Assembly (NCBI GenBank): GCA_001579985.1
Contig: LRSR01012546.1
Coordinates: forward strand, 1 to 20,279
DNA length: 20,279 nt
Direction: 5' to 3'
From: Hypsibius dujardini
Lineage: Eukaryota; Tardigrada; Eutardigrada; Parachela; Hypsibiidae
Shown here: piece by piece, positions 1 through 9,666 of the stretch
Layout: every line of letters begins with the position of its first letter
Position numbering within the stretch: the first letter of the stretch is position 1
Notes under the pieces: model-generated
Told to the model about the DNA's origin: nothing
Databases searched by the model: none
What the model saw: only the letters and a program-made list of their open reading frames with translations
Program-made: the position numbers and the translations under genes

Positions 1-1
1 A

Positions 2-444
2 TGCCGGTCGCAGCAGTTCTTCACCGCACACTTCCCCTTCCTGCAACGCCTCACCCAAGCGTTGGCTGTGGTCATTGTCGAGATTCAAGCCGGGTCCATG
101 AGCAGCCAGGTGTGTGGCTGGGAATTGCACAGTCTACCTTGCTATTTATCAAATAAAACAGTAATGTAATTGCAGCGTCCTATTGCGATCACACCCATAA
201 AACTGAGTACTCCCCGTTTTGCCAGACGGGAAACGTGATGAGTCAATGGTAAACTAATATCGTCTAGTTACTGCTTTATGCCTTGTCATGTTTTTTATAA
301 GATTATGTTTTGTAGATGATGGGCAGAGGTGGCGGTCATCGCGGCAAAGAACGCCGAAACGGAAGCGCAACAAGGGCGACCAAAAACAAGACTTGTTCAT
401 GTGGCATCTGTGGTGGTCGATCTGGTGGTCTTGCACCTTGTTAG
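2..444 (+). CDS. Possible 3' end of an unknown plus-strand gene (two exons, 5' end outside window)
   Basis: A GC-rich stretch at 2-109 is open in frame 2 and ends in a donor (CAG|GTGTGT at 109/110). An acceptor (TTTTGTAG|ATGATG) lies at 315/316. The two join in phase 0 and run to a TAG at 442-444. The second exon encodes a short Gly/Arg/Lys-rich tail ending in a Cys cluster (CSCGICGG). I recognise no family. The second exon could instead stand alone as a 42-residue ORF starting at ATG 316. The first 130 bases are also open on the minus strand behind a possible acceptor, so even the strand is uncertain. Confidence 0.3.
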
Positions 445-683
445 CTGAATGAGATCTGTCATCGCTGGATCTGCGAAGAGTGTTGCTTGAAGTAAAAAAT
501 CTCGGAGCAGTGGAAACAGCGACAAACAGCGGTGGATTACAACGAGCCGGAAAGTCCGTATTTTGTCGCCTGTGCTTGTAGTCATGCTGTCAAGGTTGTC
601 CGAAAATGAGTTAACGCCAAGAACCCCCACCTTGTATTTCATTTTTTCTTTCCTTTTAATTTTTGGGGTATTAAACATGAGTA

Positions 684-713
684 CAGAGGTTAAACCACTT
701 CATGGTGCTCAGT
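684..713 (+). repeat. Left terminal inverted repeat of mariner copy 1
   Basis: 30 bases, the reverse complement of 1963-1992 with three mismatches. A TA dinucleotide lies directly outside at 682-683. Confidence 0.92.
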
Positions 714-740
714 TTTTAATTAATTCCCGCGTGCAAAATT

Positions 741-1854
741 TCACTTCGAATTTTTCAAAACATGCTCGATTTGAAGCCCCTGCTTCTCTATCATAAGTTT
801 AACACGTTTCGGCCAGGATCGCAAAGCGTTATTGATTTTACTTTGGTCTAAATTCGACCACACTTTTCGCATAACCCGTTTCAAATCTGCCACTGCAGTG
901 GTGGCGTAGTCAAACAATTTCCACTTAAACAGACCATTGACATAAAAATCCATGAGGGCCAGGTCAGGGCTATTACCCATCCAGTGCTCTTTCGGAATGA
1001 ACTTGATTCCGGAATTTCGAAGCCATTTTTGGGTGATTCCGGAAGAGTGCGCTGGAGCACTGTCATGGTGGAAGACGACCTTGTTGATAAGCTCTCCCGG
1101 AAATAGTTTCCGAATGTCGTTCTTGAAAAGCGGCTCCAATACATGTTGGATGTAGTACTCACTGTTGATTTTCGTTCCGGGTTTGACGAAGCGGATTGCA
1201 GTTTTTCCACGGGAGCAATCGCCGGCTACAAAAAAGACGCCCTTGGGGTGAGATTCTTTCCAGAATTTAGTTCAACTTTCCGGACTCCGTTCTCTCCGAA
1301 ACTAGTAGTAAATCTTCCGGATTCCGTTAGTGTCAGTGAGATACACCCAGGCCTCATCAATGGTAACAATGTTCTTCCACTCACAGCCGTTGATATGGCG
1401 CAGAAACCTCGGGCCTCGGTCCAGCCGTTGTTTAGCCTGCTTGTTTGATAGGGCAAGAACACGCACCTTCCCCTCCAAATCCTGGCTAATGACATTAGCA
1501 ATATTTGTAGCGGACACACCGTACTTCAAAGATAACGCAAAACGGGTCAGCGTATTCGGTCCCGAGAGGTCCTTTTCAATGGCAGCCGCCAGACCAGGAG
1601 TTCGAAGTTTCGGGGAGCCACGGGGTTTCACCGACGACGGTGCAGTATCACTTCCGGCTTCTTTGTTTTTATTTTTCTTGATGAGATGATTAAATACTGC
1701 TTTTTTGAGAAACAACGATATTCCTGACTTTCAATACTTCTACAATTTTTTTGGATGAATATTTCAAACTGACCAATGTCAAAATAGACTCTCTCACACC
1801 CATTTCTAGTTTACGACCCACCTTTGCATCCAAATGAGACAAGAAACATATCAT
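741..1854 (-). pseudogene. Mariner transposase pseudogene, copy 1
   Basis: Reading the minus strand, a frame from ATG 1854 gives the N-terminal helix-turn-helix region (YSSKKIVEVLKV). It breaks near 1700, resumes in another frame to about 1302, and meets a stop plus frame change before the C-terminal part (about 1210-741). The catalytic acids are visible in the broken frames: VTIDEAWVY for the first Asp, VFHHDSAPAH for the second, and NSPDLALMDF for the third. The last two are separated by 37 residues. At least two frameshifts and a stop mean it cannot make an active transposase. Confidence 0.93.
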
Positions 1855-1962
1855 GTATGTGAAATTGAGTGAAGCACGTGTTGGGTTTATGAGATTTGAT
1901 CAGAATTTGATTTTGATCAGAGAAATCAGATAAGGCGCCCTGTACAGGTGTGAACATAAGTC

Positions 1963-1992
1963 ACTGAGTACCATCAAGTTGTTTAACCTCTG
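1963..1992 (-). repeat. Right terminal inverted repeat of mariner copy 1
   Basis: Pairs with 684-713 (27 of 30 bases). This is the promoter-side end for the minus-strand transposase. Confidence 0.92.
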
Positions 1993-2225
1993 TTTGTTTA
2001 GTTAGAGCGGTTTCCAATATCTGCTTTTCAATGTATAATTTTTGGCACTTCAATCGCTATCTTTGTTGAACTGGTAGTTGCGTCTCTATTTACGTTGAAT
2101 CATTGTGAAAAAATAACACATACGTTCTAGTAACGGCACTAAGCAAAGATACTGGCTTTCTTTGTCGGCCAATGAATTTGACTTCGGCTTCGTTAAATTT
2201 ATCTACTTGCTTGTGATAACAAATA

Positions 2226-2255
2226 CAAGGATAAATCACTTACACGCGACCACTT
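2226..2255 (+). repeat. Left terminal inverted repeat of mariner copy 2
   Basis: 30 bases, the reverse complement of 3454-3483 with three mismatches. It is preceded by TA at 2224-2225. Confidence 0.94.
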
Positions 2256-2262
2256 TTTTTAT

Positions 2263-3330
2263 CTACAAAAACGTTTTCCCATTCAACACATGCTCGATAT
2301 GGAAACTCTTTACTCTCCATCATCAATTCGATACATTTTGGCCAGGATAAGAGCGTTTTTCAAACAAATTTGAGAGGAATTTCAGACCACACTGCTGTCA
2401 TTACACGCTTGATACCATGCAAAGTATTAGCCTCCCTGTCAAACAAATTCTACTTGAATTTTCCGTTGACTGCGTAGTCTATTGGAACCAAATCCGGTGA
2501 ATTGCCCATCCACTGCTCTGCCGGAATAAGTTTTATCCCGGATTCCAGAAGGTCTTTTTGGGGTTTTTTGGAGGCGTGAGCGGAAGCGGAGTCTTGGTGG
2601 AAGACGATTTATATTCCTCCCCCGGATAGAAGTGCGGGGTGTCAACCTAGATCAGCGATTTCAGGCAATGCTTTATCTAGTAGTCGAAATTAATATTTGC
2701 CTCAGGCTCTATGAAACAAAGAGTAGTCACGGCGCGCCAGCAGATCCCAGCGAAGAACGTCACTCCGACGGAGAGAGATTTCTTACAGAATTTTGTCCAA
2801 CTTTCCGGGGTTCGGGCTCTTTTGATCTCGCAGTAAACTCTTTGTAATCCGTCGATAGTATCCAGATAAACTCATGCCTCATCTACTGTCAAAATATAGC
2901 GGAGCCTGGTCGATCCTAGAAATCCAAAAATGTGAGTGCCGCGTTGGAGACGTTGGAGGATCTGCTTATCCGACAGAGCATGGAAGTGATACTTTTTCTT
3001 CAACTTCCCCTTGATATCCCGTTTGACTTTGAGAGTTGGTTATCCTTCGCCAACTGGGTAATGGAGGGTGGAGAGGCAACATTGATGTTTCGTTTTACTT
3101 TCAAGATGAGAACCGGGTTCCTCAGTTTTGGGGTCCCTCAATTCCACTCCTTCAGAAGGGCTTGAGGAATCCGATTTCGTTTCGTCTCATATTTATCGCA
3201 GACCTTAAGGACCGTAGTTTTTGAAACAGATTGATTTGGGGCAATCAGAGTACTGACAATTTTTTTGGAGGAATAGTTGAGCTGGTATAACGTTAAAATC
3301 GAGGCCTCGAGCCCAGAACTAATTGGATGC
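2263..3330 (-). pseudogene. Mariner transposase pseudogene, copy 2
   Basis: The N-terminal helix-turn-helix region (ISSGLEASILTLYQLNYSSK) is readable on the minus strand from about 3330. The first catalytic Asp sits in VDEA-stop-VYLD near 2880, where the usual Trp codon has become TGA. The second (VFHQDSASAHAS, near 2600) and third (NSPDLVPIDY, near 2490) Asp share one frame and are 37 residues apart, as in copy 1. A TAG follows shortly after the third Asp motif. The gene is dead through stops and frame changes. Confidence 0.92.
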
Positions 3331-3453
3331 GCAATGTTTAAGGCAAGCGAAATTTCCAAATGAAAAAGTAAACCATAAAAACTTTGTTGCGCAATTTTTT
3401 TGCGTGAGATGTGCAAAAAATGCACATACCTGTGCACAGCAAGAGAAACAGGT

Positions 3454-3483
3454 AAGTGGTCGCATGTAAGTGATATATCCCTG
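3454..3483 (-). repeat. Right terminal inverted repeat of mariner copy 2
   Basis: Pairs with 2226-2255 and is followed by TA at 3484-3485. Confidence 0.94.
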
Positions 3484-3485
3484 TA

Positions 3486-3843
3486 TACTAATGAACCTGG
3501 TTACAAATACAGATGTATGCGCGAATCAAACTCATTGCGAGTAATATTTTCTACTGCATTCTAGTGGCAACGTCGCTTGCAAAAATGAGTTCGGTAGCAA
3601 AACTGGCGAAATATAATTGAATTTATTCTTGTTAACGTAATAAAACGACAAGAATATTAGCACCCCCAAGTTATACCAAGTCAGGTAACAAGTCAGAAGT
3701 GAAGCTGAATATTCATGAGTCAGTTTTCTTTCCGCAATACAGCAGAGTCTGCTTGCATCAACTACACGTTTGGAGGATTCCTGTCTCGCCTTTCCCTGAA
3801 ACAGCAAAGGATATCCAAAGTTATAACCAGATAATGTAAATGA
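3486..3843. other. Unassigned spacer between mariner copy 2 and the MITE-like element
   Basis: An open frame of about 90 codons lies on the minus strand (3807-3532), but it has no recognisable motif and is probably chance. I see no other feature here. Confidence 0.5.
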
Positions 3844-4199
3844 GTACGAGGTAAAGGCTATTGACCAGGCCGTTTTAGAATTGTAACTTAACCATGCCGG
3901 TTTTTTTCAACGTTGAATTCCCGGCACTGCAGTGCTGCCATGCCATAGCAGATGGCTTGAAAACATTCAGAAAAATTCTCTGACCCATTTTAGTTCGTTC
4001 CTAAGCCTCACGGTTTGAATTAGGATCCAAAAAAAGGAAGGGAAGAATCTCAATGGAGAAGTGTGCAAGCAGTCCGGTAGAGACGCCACTTCCTTTCCTT
4101 ATGCGCCGTCGCTTCCTTAAAAACGACTCATGCGCCACCTGCTGGCCTAGTAAAGTTACAATTTCTAAAACGGCCTGGGTAATAGCCTTTACCTCGTAC
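3844..4199. mobile_element. MITE-like element with 46-47-bp terminal inverted repeats
   Basis: Left arm 3844-3889 and right arm 4153-4199 are inverted copies with two mismatches and one single-base indel. Both start GTACGAGGTAAAGGCTATT at the outer end. The 263-bp interior has no coding potential for a transposase. Short length, long inverted repeats and no ORF fit a non-autonomous DNA transposon. No clear target duplication is visible, so the parent family is unknown. Its ends do not match those of either mariner copy. Confidence 0.75.
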
Positions 4200-4204
4200 C
4201 TTAC

Positions 4205-4462
4205 CTGTTTGCGGTTGGTCACGAGAATTTGAGGGGAAATCATGCATTGCGGACTGGGTCACGTTTCCTCTCAATCCGGTGGAGGGAGTGCCTTTGTAAA
4301 AACCCCTCCATGGCGCGGACCCAGCAGAACAGACGACTTGGTTCTGATCACCCTGCGTGCACTCCGAGATACCATAGCACTCGTACATACCGGTAGGAAA
4401 GAATGCACATGTCGCAATAATTTCATTCTTTCGCGAAGAATCGAAAAATTTGCTCACAACTC
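4205..4462 (-). other. Candidate orphan exon, Cys-containing, phase 1-1
   Basis: On the minus strand, an acceptor (CTTTTTAG|GA) at 4463/4462 and a strong donor (AAACAG|GTAAGG) at 4205/4204 bound 258 bp that stay open in the frame the phases require. The product has a cysteine stretch (CYGISECTQGDQNQVVC) but no family I recognise. The flanking phases (1 and 1) would let it be spliced after exon 2 of the upstream B-lectin gene. I found no proof that it is used. The open frame extends back to an ATG at 4601, so a separate small gene is also possible. Confidence 0.25.
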
Positions 4463-5520
4463 CTAAAAAGTGGATTTTACTGCCAAAAGTAATAGTTTTA
4501 GAAAAATACCGACGAACCATCTTGATCTGTCCATCGTGACGCTGCATCCATCGAAAGCTCTTTCGTGCAACTGTAGTAACTATAGCGCAACTGCCGGCCA
4601 TTGCCGTGGAACATCTTTTTCAGCGACCCAGTTCCAAAGTTGCAGTTAGCCTTGCAACTGTAGGAACAGTTGGTGAAGAAAAGACAGTGGGCACTGATCT
4701 TGTTATCGTTAACGTGCGTTGCTGTAACTTTAACAAAAACCCGACAACCTCAGCAGGTTACCTCGTTCTTCCAGCACACAAACACATACATTCAACAACA
4801 CACAACCCAATCACAAACATTCAACACACAAACATTCTGAATTATGGACACTCGACTACGAAGAAGCTGTCTAATTGCCCCTTCCAGTTGATACATTACG
4901 AACGTTTTGGGGCTTTTGTGGAGTCCACTTTAGCTGACTCGTTCTGCGGCGTGGACGTGGAGATAACTAAATGGGGAAAAGACCTGTTTTATACATTTTC
5001 CAAGCCAGTCTGAAGCTACTGACCATTAATTAAGAAATCTGAAACAGTTGCTTAAATATCGATTTGTAAACACGGTAGTTTTCGGCAACTGCGAAAACGA
5101 ATGAAAACGAAAAATATATGAGTAGAGCTGTAACGTTTATACAACTTCACAAACATTTTTTGCAGTCATGCTGGTTCAAATGAGTCCCCCGCCCGGGCCC
5201 CATTTCCAAGGACAGTACAGGGATTTTGCCTATGTATTAGTCGTTTTCAAAGTATTATTCCTATCAAACCAATGTGTAAGCAAACGTCTGATAGAAAACC
5301 CCAGCTGGCCCCACGTTTTCTGACGTTGTGAGACTTCCACACCAAATTTCGAGATGCAGTTTTTTGCCAAAACTTTCTCAATAAATTACCTAATGTCTAC
5401 TTGTAAGTTTAAAATAATCAGTTGGACGGTTCAAAAGTTATGAGCACGACTTTCTTTTCCCAGGTATTTGCTGGGACTAATACTTAGGCGAAATCCCCGT
5501 ACTATTTCGCCAGTTCTCAC
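4463..5520. other. Unassigned region downstream of the B-lectin exons
   Basis: It holds a CA-rich tract (4773-4838) and a very GC-rich patch near 5187-5200. A plus-strand open frame (4606-5013) starts only at GTG and crosses the CA-rich tract, so it is not convincing. The 3' end of the B-lectin gene may lie here on the minus strand, but I could not place its last exon. Confidence 0.4.
4773..4838. repeat. CA-rich low-complexity tract with short direct repeats
   Basis: Imperfect ACA/CACA repeats. A motif like CACAAACATTCA recurs with small changes. Confidence 0.8.
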
Positions 5521-8053
5521 CTGATAATAGTAAACCAAAGCAGCGCGCCGTATTAGGTATAGCTTGCTGTATCTTGTCGTAGATATTAATTTGGTGAATA
5601 TTTCTTTAACCAAATAAACTTCTCCAAAACAAATACGAAGACGTGTAAAGTACAACATTTTATTCTCGTAAAAAACCATAATTACATTGTGAAATGTTGT
5701 CAAAACAATTTCCCCATTTTCTAATGATTTATATATATCTGAGCAGGAAACGGCTGCTGACTCTAGACTGCTCTTTTTTATCATACGAGCGAACCGTCCG
5801 TTTGTCATTTTGAAAACTCACCTTGAAAAGCTGTTGCCTGGGATGGAGTTGACCACAAACAGAGTGTGGTTATAGCCAGGCAGAGCGTGCCATCTTCCAT
5901 CACAGAGAGAGATGCCCCAGCAAACTTTTCTCCCGCGGTGCCCAGTTTCCATACAACTTCACCGCCGCTGTTTAGCAGGGCAAGGTCCCCATTATCCAAA
6001 AGCATCAGCGTGCTAGGCTTCACAAACAACGAACTTGTGCCAGAGACCCACATGGTAATATCCGATTGACCTATAATAAAAATGGTTAATACCAATTCAC
6101 GCAGCCTGTCATAATTTGTAGCCGGGTGAAAAGCCATCTTAGAGAATTCTAAAAGTTTTTGGTTTTGTTCAGTCGAATCATTTTTCTAGCGCTCACTTTA
6201 GCTACGAGGGCTACTCTAGACGTAATGCAAGTGGGTTATTTTCAATAAAAGAGGCAGTCAAAATTCAAGTCTGGAGATGCAATATTTTAGGGGAACAACT
6301 CTTCGCTATCCTGTTAACAATTTGGACGAGGCACCACTGCTGTACAACATCGCCCATGGACATCGGTTTTTTTGCTTCCCTGATTAAAAAAACATAATTA
6401 ATTCGCATCCTATAATCCGAATGTAATATTGGGTTACTTCAACTGCAATTTTCAAACCGAAATTAAGGAACTCCGTAAAACTGAATGAGCAAACTGAAAT
6501 AAATGTGTTCATTACAAAATAACCGGTGCAATGGCTTTGTAAATCATAGATATAGCATTTGTTCAAGACTTAACAAAAATATCTTCAACCATAAACATTC
6601 AAAATTTAAATAAACTATTTCTGAAATAAGTGAAGGCTTACTTATCAATATTTTTTGCGTAGCAGCTCTGTATTTGCTAAGCGTCCTATTACATTAGTCT
6701 TAAGATTAACTTTACAAAGATTGTATATTTTAACCCTGATATATTTTATAAGTTGAAATATGAGAAATGTCTATATTCTAATTCTAATCTTTTTGGGGAC
6801 TTACTAATTATGTTTGTCTTTCTTAGTGCCCTTAGCCCAAATGAATTTAAGAAATCCTCAATTTGAAGATTTTTGTATAGGAATATTATTACTATTATTG
6901 AAAATTGCAAATTTAGACCTATATTCTGAATTTTGTATTTTTAAAATTGTTAATTTGCCTTTACTATACACCACCTACCTGAAAACAATTTTCCCTTTTT
7001 TATTAGTTTTTCTCTTATGCAGCTCATTTAGTAACATAGCTCTATGCTTTTATTTTAAATGCGTGGAAATTGCTGGACCTTTAGGAAGATGTTTCAGACC
7101 GCAAAAGAAAATCCCCATTGCTGCAATTCTGTACAACATAGGAATAATAGAAAGAATACAAATAGCGTTATCCAAATTGAATGAACGCCAGCTCATATTT
7201 CTCCATCTTCGCAATTCAAAAACATTATTTTTACTCGGGCGGAGCAACTGAAGTCCATGCAAAGCCGCCTTTTCACAACGCAAAAGCGCAATTTTGTAGA
7301 TTTTTGCATTCCTTCAAAAAATCTCAGTTACCTAATGAATACACTTTCGCGGTATGTTTTAAAACGCTAATTTTTTAAGCAAGATTTTTTCTACTGTTCA
7401 CGTTATTCGAAATCAGGATAAAAGCTTCCGATTTCGAGACAAGAGTTCGCCGAAACTTCGTGATTGAATTACAAGATGACGCTTTACCGAACAGTATTTC
7501 TATATTTTCACCGACCATTCCTGAGTGGAAGTTCAATTACCAGCTGCATTACTTTCAGGGCGCCCCCTGTGAAAGTCGAAATTAAAACCGGAAACTAAAA
7601 GTATTTATTTTAATTTTTCGACGGTTGTATAGTTTTGCATGCCTGACCTGGAATAACTCGCGAGACGACGAGATTTCCGTCTTCCTGCAGCACTAACTTG
7701 GAAGACTTATTTTTGGACCAGAGAATCTGCCCCTTGTCAAGGTTGCCTCCCGACGGGATAGTGTCCGATCCGGCGATTGACCGATCGATAGCTTGTGCTG
7801 CCTGGGTGCAAACATCGTTGGTGTTGGTGTTTGTATTCGCAAAGCAGCCATTAGAACAGGAAAGGATCTTGATGGGATTATCACCCTGCCGACAAAAGAA
7901 GAGCGAGTTGAAATCATTCCCGCTGACTTGACACACCGGAGCGAGATGTGAGCCACACGTATTCAAATCGGAAATACAGCATCCTGCAAATGCTGAGGGT
8001 AGGATCCCAAGCAGCAGAATCAACAGAATGACTGATACGTGAGACGCTTGCAT
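5521..8053 (-). CDS. Secreted Cys-rich bulb-type (B-)lectin protein, 3' end unresolved
   Basis: Exon 1 (8053-7648) starts at ATG and encodes a signal peptide (residues 1-23, VILLILLLGILPSAFA), a region with eight cysteines (25-82), and the first part of a B-lectin domain including LVLQEDGNLVV. Exon 2 (6070-5822) joins in phase 1 and completes the domain with repeats LMLLDNGDLALL and LSVMEDGTLCLA. Splice sites are good: CCAG|GTCAGG, TTATAG|GT and CAAG|GTGAGT. A tentative exon 3 (5738-5521, phase 1 in, phase 0 out) looks like a second, degenerate B-lectin repeat (SKLYLIRRAALVYYY) that has lost the mannose-binding QxDxNxVxY pattern. In the first repeat Q, D, N and V remain, but the Tyr is Ser. 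The likely role is extracellular glycan binding. Exons 1-2 are confident; exon 3 and the end are not. Confidence 0.82.
6071..7647 (-). other. Large AT-rich intron 1 of the B-lectin gene
   Basis: 1577 bp between the phase-1 donor and acceptor. It contains a plus-strand open frame (6841-7251 from the first ATG) of hydrophobic, low-complexity character that I regard as chance. No transposon ends were seen. Confidence 0.7.
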
Positions 8054-8436
8054 TATAAAATATTAAATTGATAAACGTAAGCTACAGAAACTCACTCTTA
8101 AAAGTTAACCTGCACGTAAAGTGGTAATATTTGCCAGCTTAATACAACGGTCTTACAATTTGGCGATCATCAAATCCGGAAAAGTGTTCTCTAAGCAGAA
8201 AGCTCGTATAGGCATGTATAATTATTACTCACAATCACGGAGAAGTTCCTGAACCGGTTTTTCTACTGGAAAACCTACCTGTGAATGCAGAAGGCAACAT
8301 CATCTCGATACACAACATATTGGTGCGTAATTTATTTTTGAGAGCAATTTTCTTCTGTTCGGTATTTTCAGCAATCAGTCGTCCGATGCTACACGAAACC
8401 GGTTTGTTGTGAACACTGAATAATTAGTGATTCTCT
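8054..8436. other. Region upstream of the B-lectin gene
   Basis: This must hold the B-lectin promoter, but no convincing TATA box was found. A plus-strand open frame without an ATG (8212-8412) contains THNHGEVPEPV, described under findings. Confidence 0.4.
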
Positions 8437-9085
8437 GTTAAGGCGATGAACCATCGTCGATTTGAACCTTTTCGCAATGACCACACACCCCAGCGAAAAA
8501 ATTCTAGCAACTTTATTATAATTTATTAAGATAGCGTGAAACAAAATTGATCTGAAAACAACATTTTGAGTTTTGAAAACTGCTGTGTCATAGTACCCGG
8601 CACCACCTACGTAATTTGGGTCTATGGCCATTATTAAGGAAACGGTCACGAATAATGGTTTACTTGGACCGACGTGGGATAGCCCGCAATGATGTGGTGA
8701 TATTAGTTTCCAATCCAGATCGACTGGACTTTCATATCACCCATCGGCGCCCCTTTACATTTTTTAAACAGCTGGCAACCGGTGACTTTAAAGTCCAGTC
8801 GATCTGGATTGGAAACCACTATCACCGCATCACTGCGGGTTATCCCATGCCGGTCCAAGTAAACCATTATTCATGACCGTTTCCGTAATAATGGCCATAG
8901 ACCCAAATCACGTAGGTGGTGCCGGGTACTATGACACAGCAATTTTCAAAACGCAAAATTTTGTTTTCAGATCAATTTTTTTTCACGCTATCTTGATAAA
9001 TTATAGTTAAGCTGCTAGAATTTTTTCGTTGGGGTGTGTGGTCATTGCAAAAAGGCTCAAATCGACGATGGTTCATCACCGTAAC
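8437..9085. repeat. 649-bp long inverted repeat (foldback or MITE-type hairpin)
   Basis: Arms 8437-8732 and 8790-9085 are both 296 bp and are reverse complements at about 92% identity by eye, with no indels noticed. A 57-bp spacer separates them. The outer ends read GTTAAGGCGATGAACCATCG (left) and its near copy on the right. No transposase is encoded, and open frames inside mirror each other between arms. No target duplication was identified. It most likely comes from a foldback or MITE-type DNA element, and a transcript would fold into a long double-stranded RNA. Confidence 0.93.
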
Positions 9086-9666
9086 GCATAGCGAGGCTGC
9101 GGTTTTTTCATTTTTGTCTCGTGCAAATTGGTCGAAGTTATCAAAGCGAAAAACACTGGCATTTTTGGTATGCAATAAAGTGAACGTAACGTCAAAGGAA
9201 ATCATACATTTGAAAGGGATTTCGAAGTGCGTTTCGGTTCTCAAAAATGCAGGTGTTCACATTTTTACGAAACCGGTTATGAATCGGAATATTTGCTGTG
9301 CAACTGCGTGAGCATCGATCAACGCCGGATAACCAAATTTGCAAGTGTTTGACGGTGCAAAAACCATCTAGGATAATTAACAGATAAAAATATCAAGCAA
9401 ATAAATTACACCGCCAGGGTACAAGCAGGTCAAAATATATGGCTGTCGCTGAGTTTACACTTTGACGAGAAAAAAACGCACCACAGTGTACCCAGCATGA
9501 ACACAAAATAGCCATTCAGCTCCATTTACTTCTGAAAGAGTGAGATTGGGTGCCAATTTGGACGCAGTAAATTAACCATATTTATCCGTTCATAACTTGA
9601 AACTTAAAGTAATAATACCGGGACCTGAAACACGATTGGAACGGAGTATGACCCATGCCCACAGTG
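9086..9666. other. Spacer between the hairpin and the GH18 stop codon
   Basis: A plus-strand open frame starting inside the hairpin (9036-9311) runs into this region without a recognisable domain. The 3' untranslated region of the minus-strand gene should lie at the 9666 end. No canonical AATAAA was found close to the stop. Confidence 0.5.

Larger units (their letters stand above)
684..1992 (-). mobile_element. Decayed mariner-family element, copy 1 (DD37D)
   Basis: This is a 1309-bp element bounded by inverted repeats at 684-713 and 1963-1992 (27 of 30 bases match; outermost bases CAGAGGTTAAAC). A TA precedes the left end (682-683). The right flank reads TT, so the TA target duplication has probably mutated on that side. 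The transposase lies on the minus strand and is broken. Length, inverted repeats and catalytic motifs all fit Tc1/mariner, and the spacing of the last two acids (37 residues) with a final Asp points to the maT-like DD37D group. Confidence 0.93.
2226..3483 (-). mobile_element. Decayed mariner-family element, copy 2 (DD37D)
   Basis: This is a 1258-bp element with inverted repeats at 2226-2255 and 3454-3483 (27 of 30 match; left end CAAGGATAAATCACTTACAC). TA lies immediately outside both ends (2224-2225 and 3484-3485), the target duplication expected for Tc1/mariner. The inverted repeats differ strongly from those of copy 1 although the transposases are clearly related. The two copies are therefore separate subfamilies rather than one duplicated insertion. 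Both are oriented the same way, 233 bp apart. Confidence 0.95.

Noticed and set aside
4773-4838. CA-rich direct repeats as a CRISPR-like array
   Set aside because: Repeats are imperfect and spacers irregular, and the window is clearly eukaryotic.
4606-5013. 135-codon plus-strand open frame
   Set aside because: It begins at GTG, crosses a CA-rich low-complexity tract and has no recognisable motif.
6814-7251. Hydrophobic plus-strand open frame within the B-lectin intron
   Set aside because: It starts at TTG (first ATG at 6841), is AT-rich and low in complexity, and shows no family motif.
8389-8876. Open frames on both strands inside the hairpin
   Set aside because: They are mirror images produced by the inverted repeat and show no protein family features.
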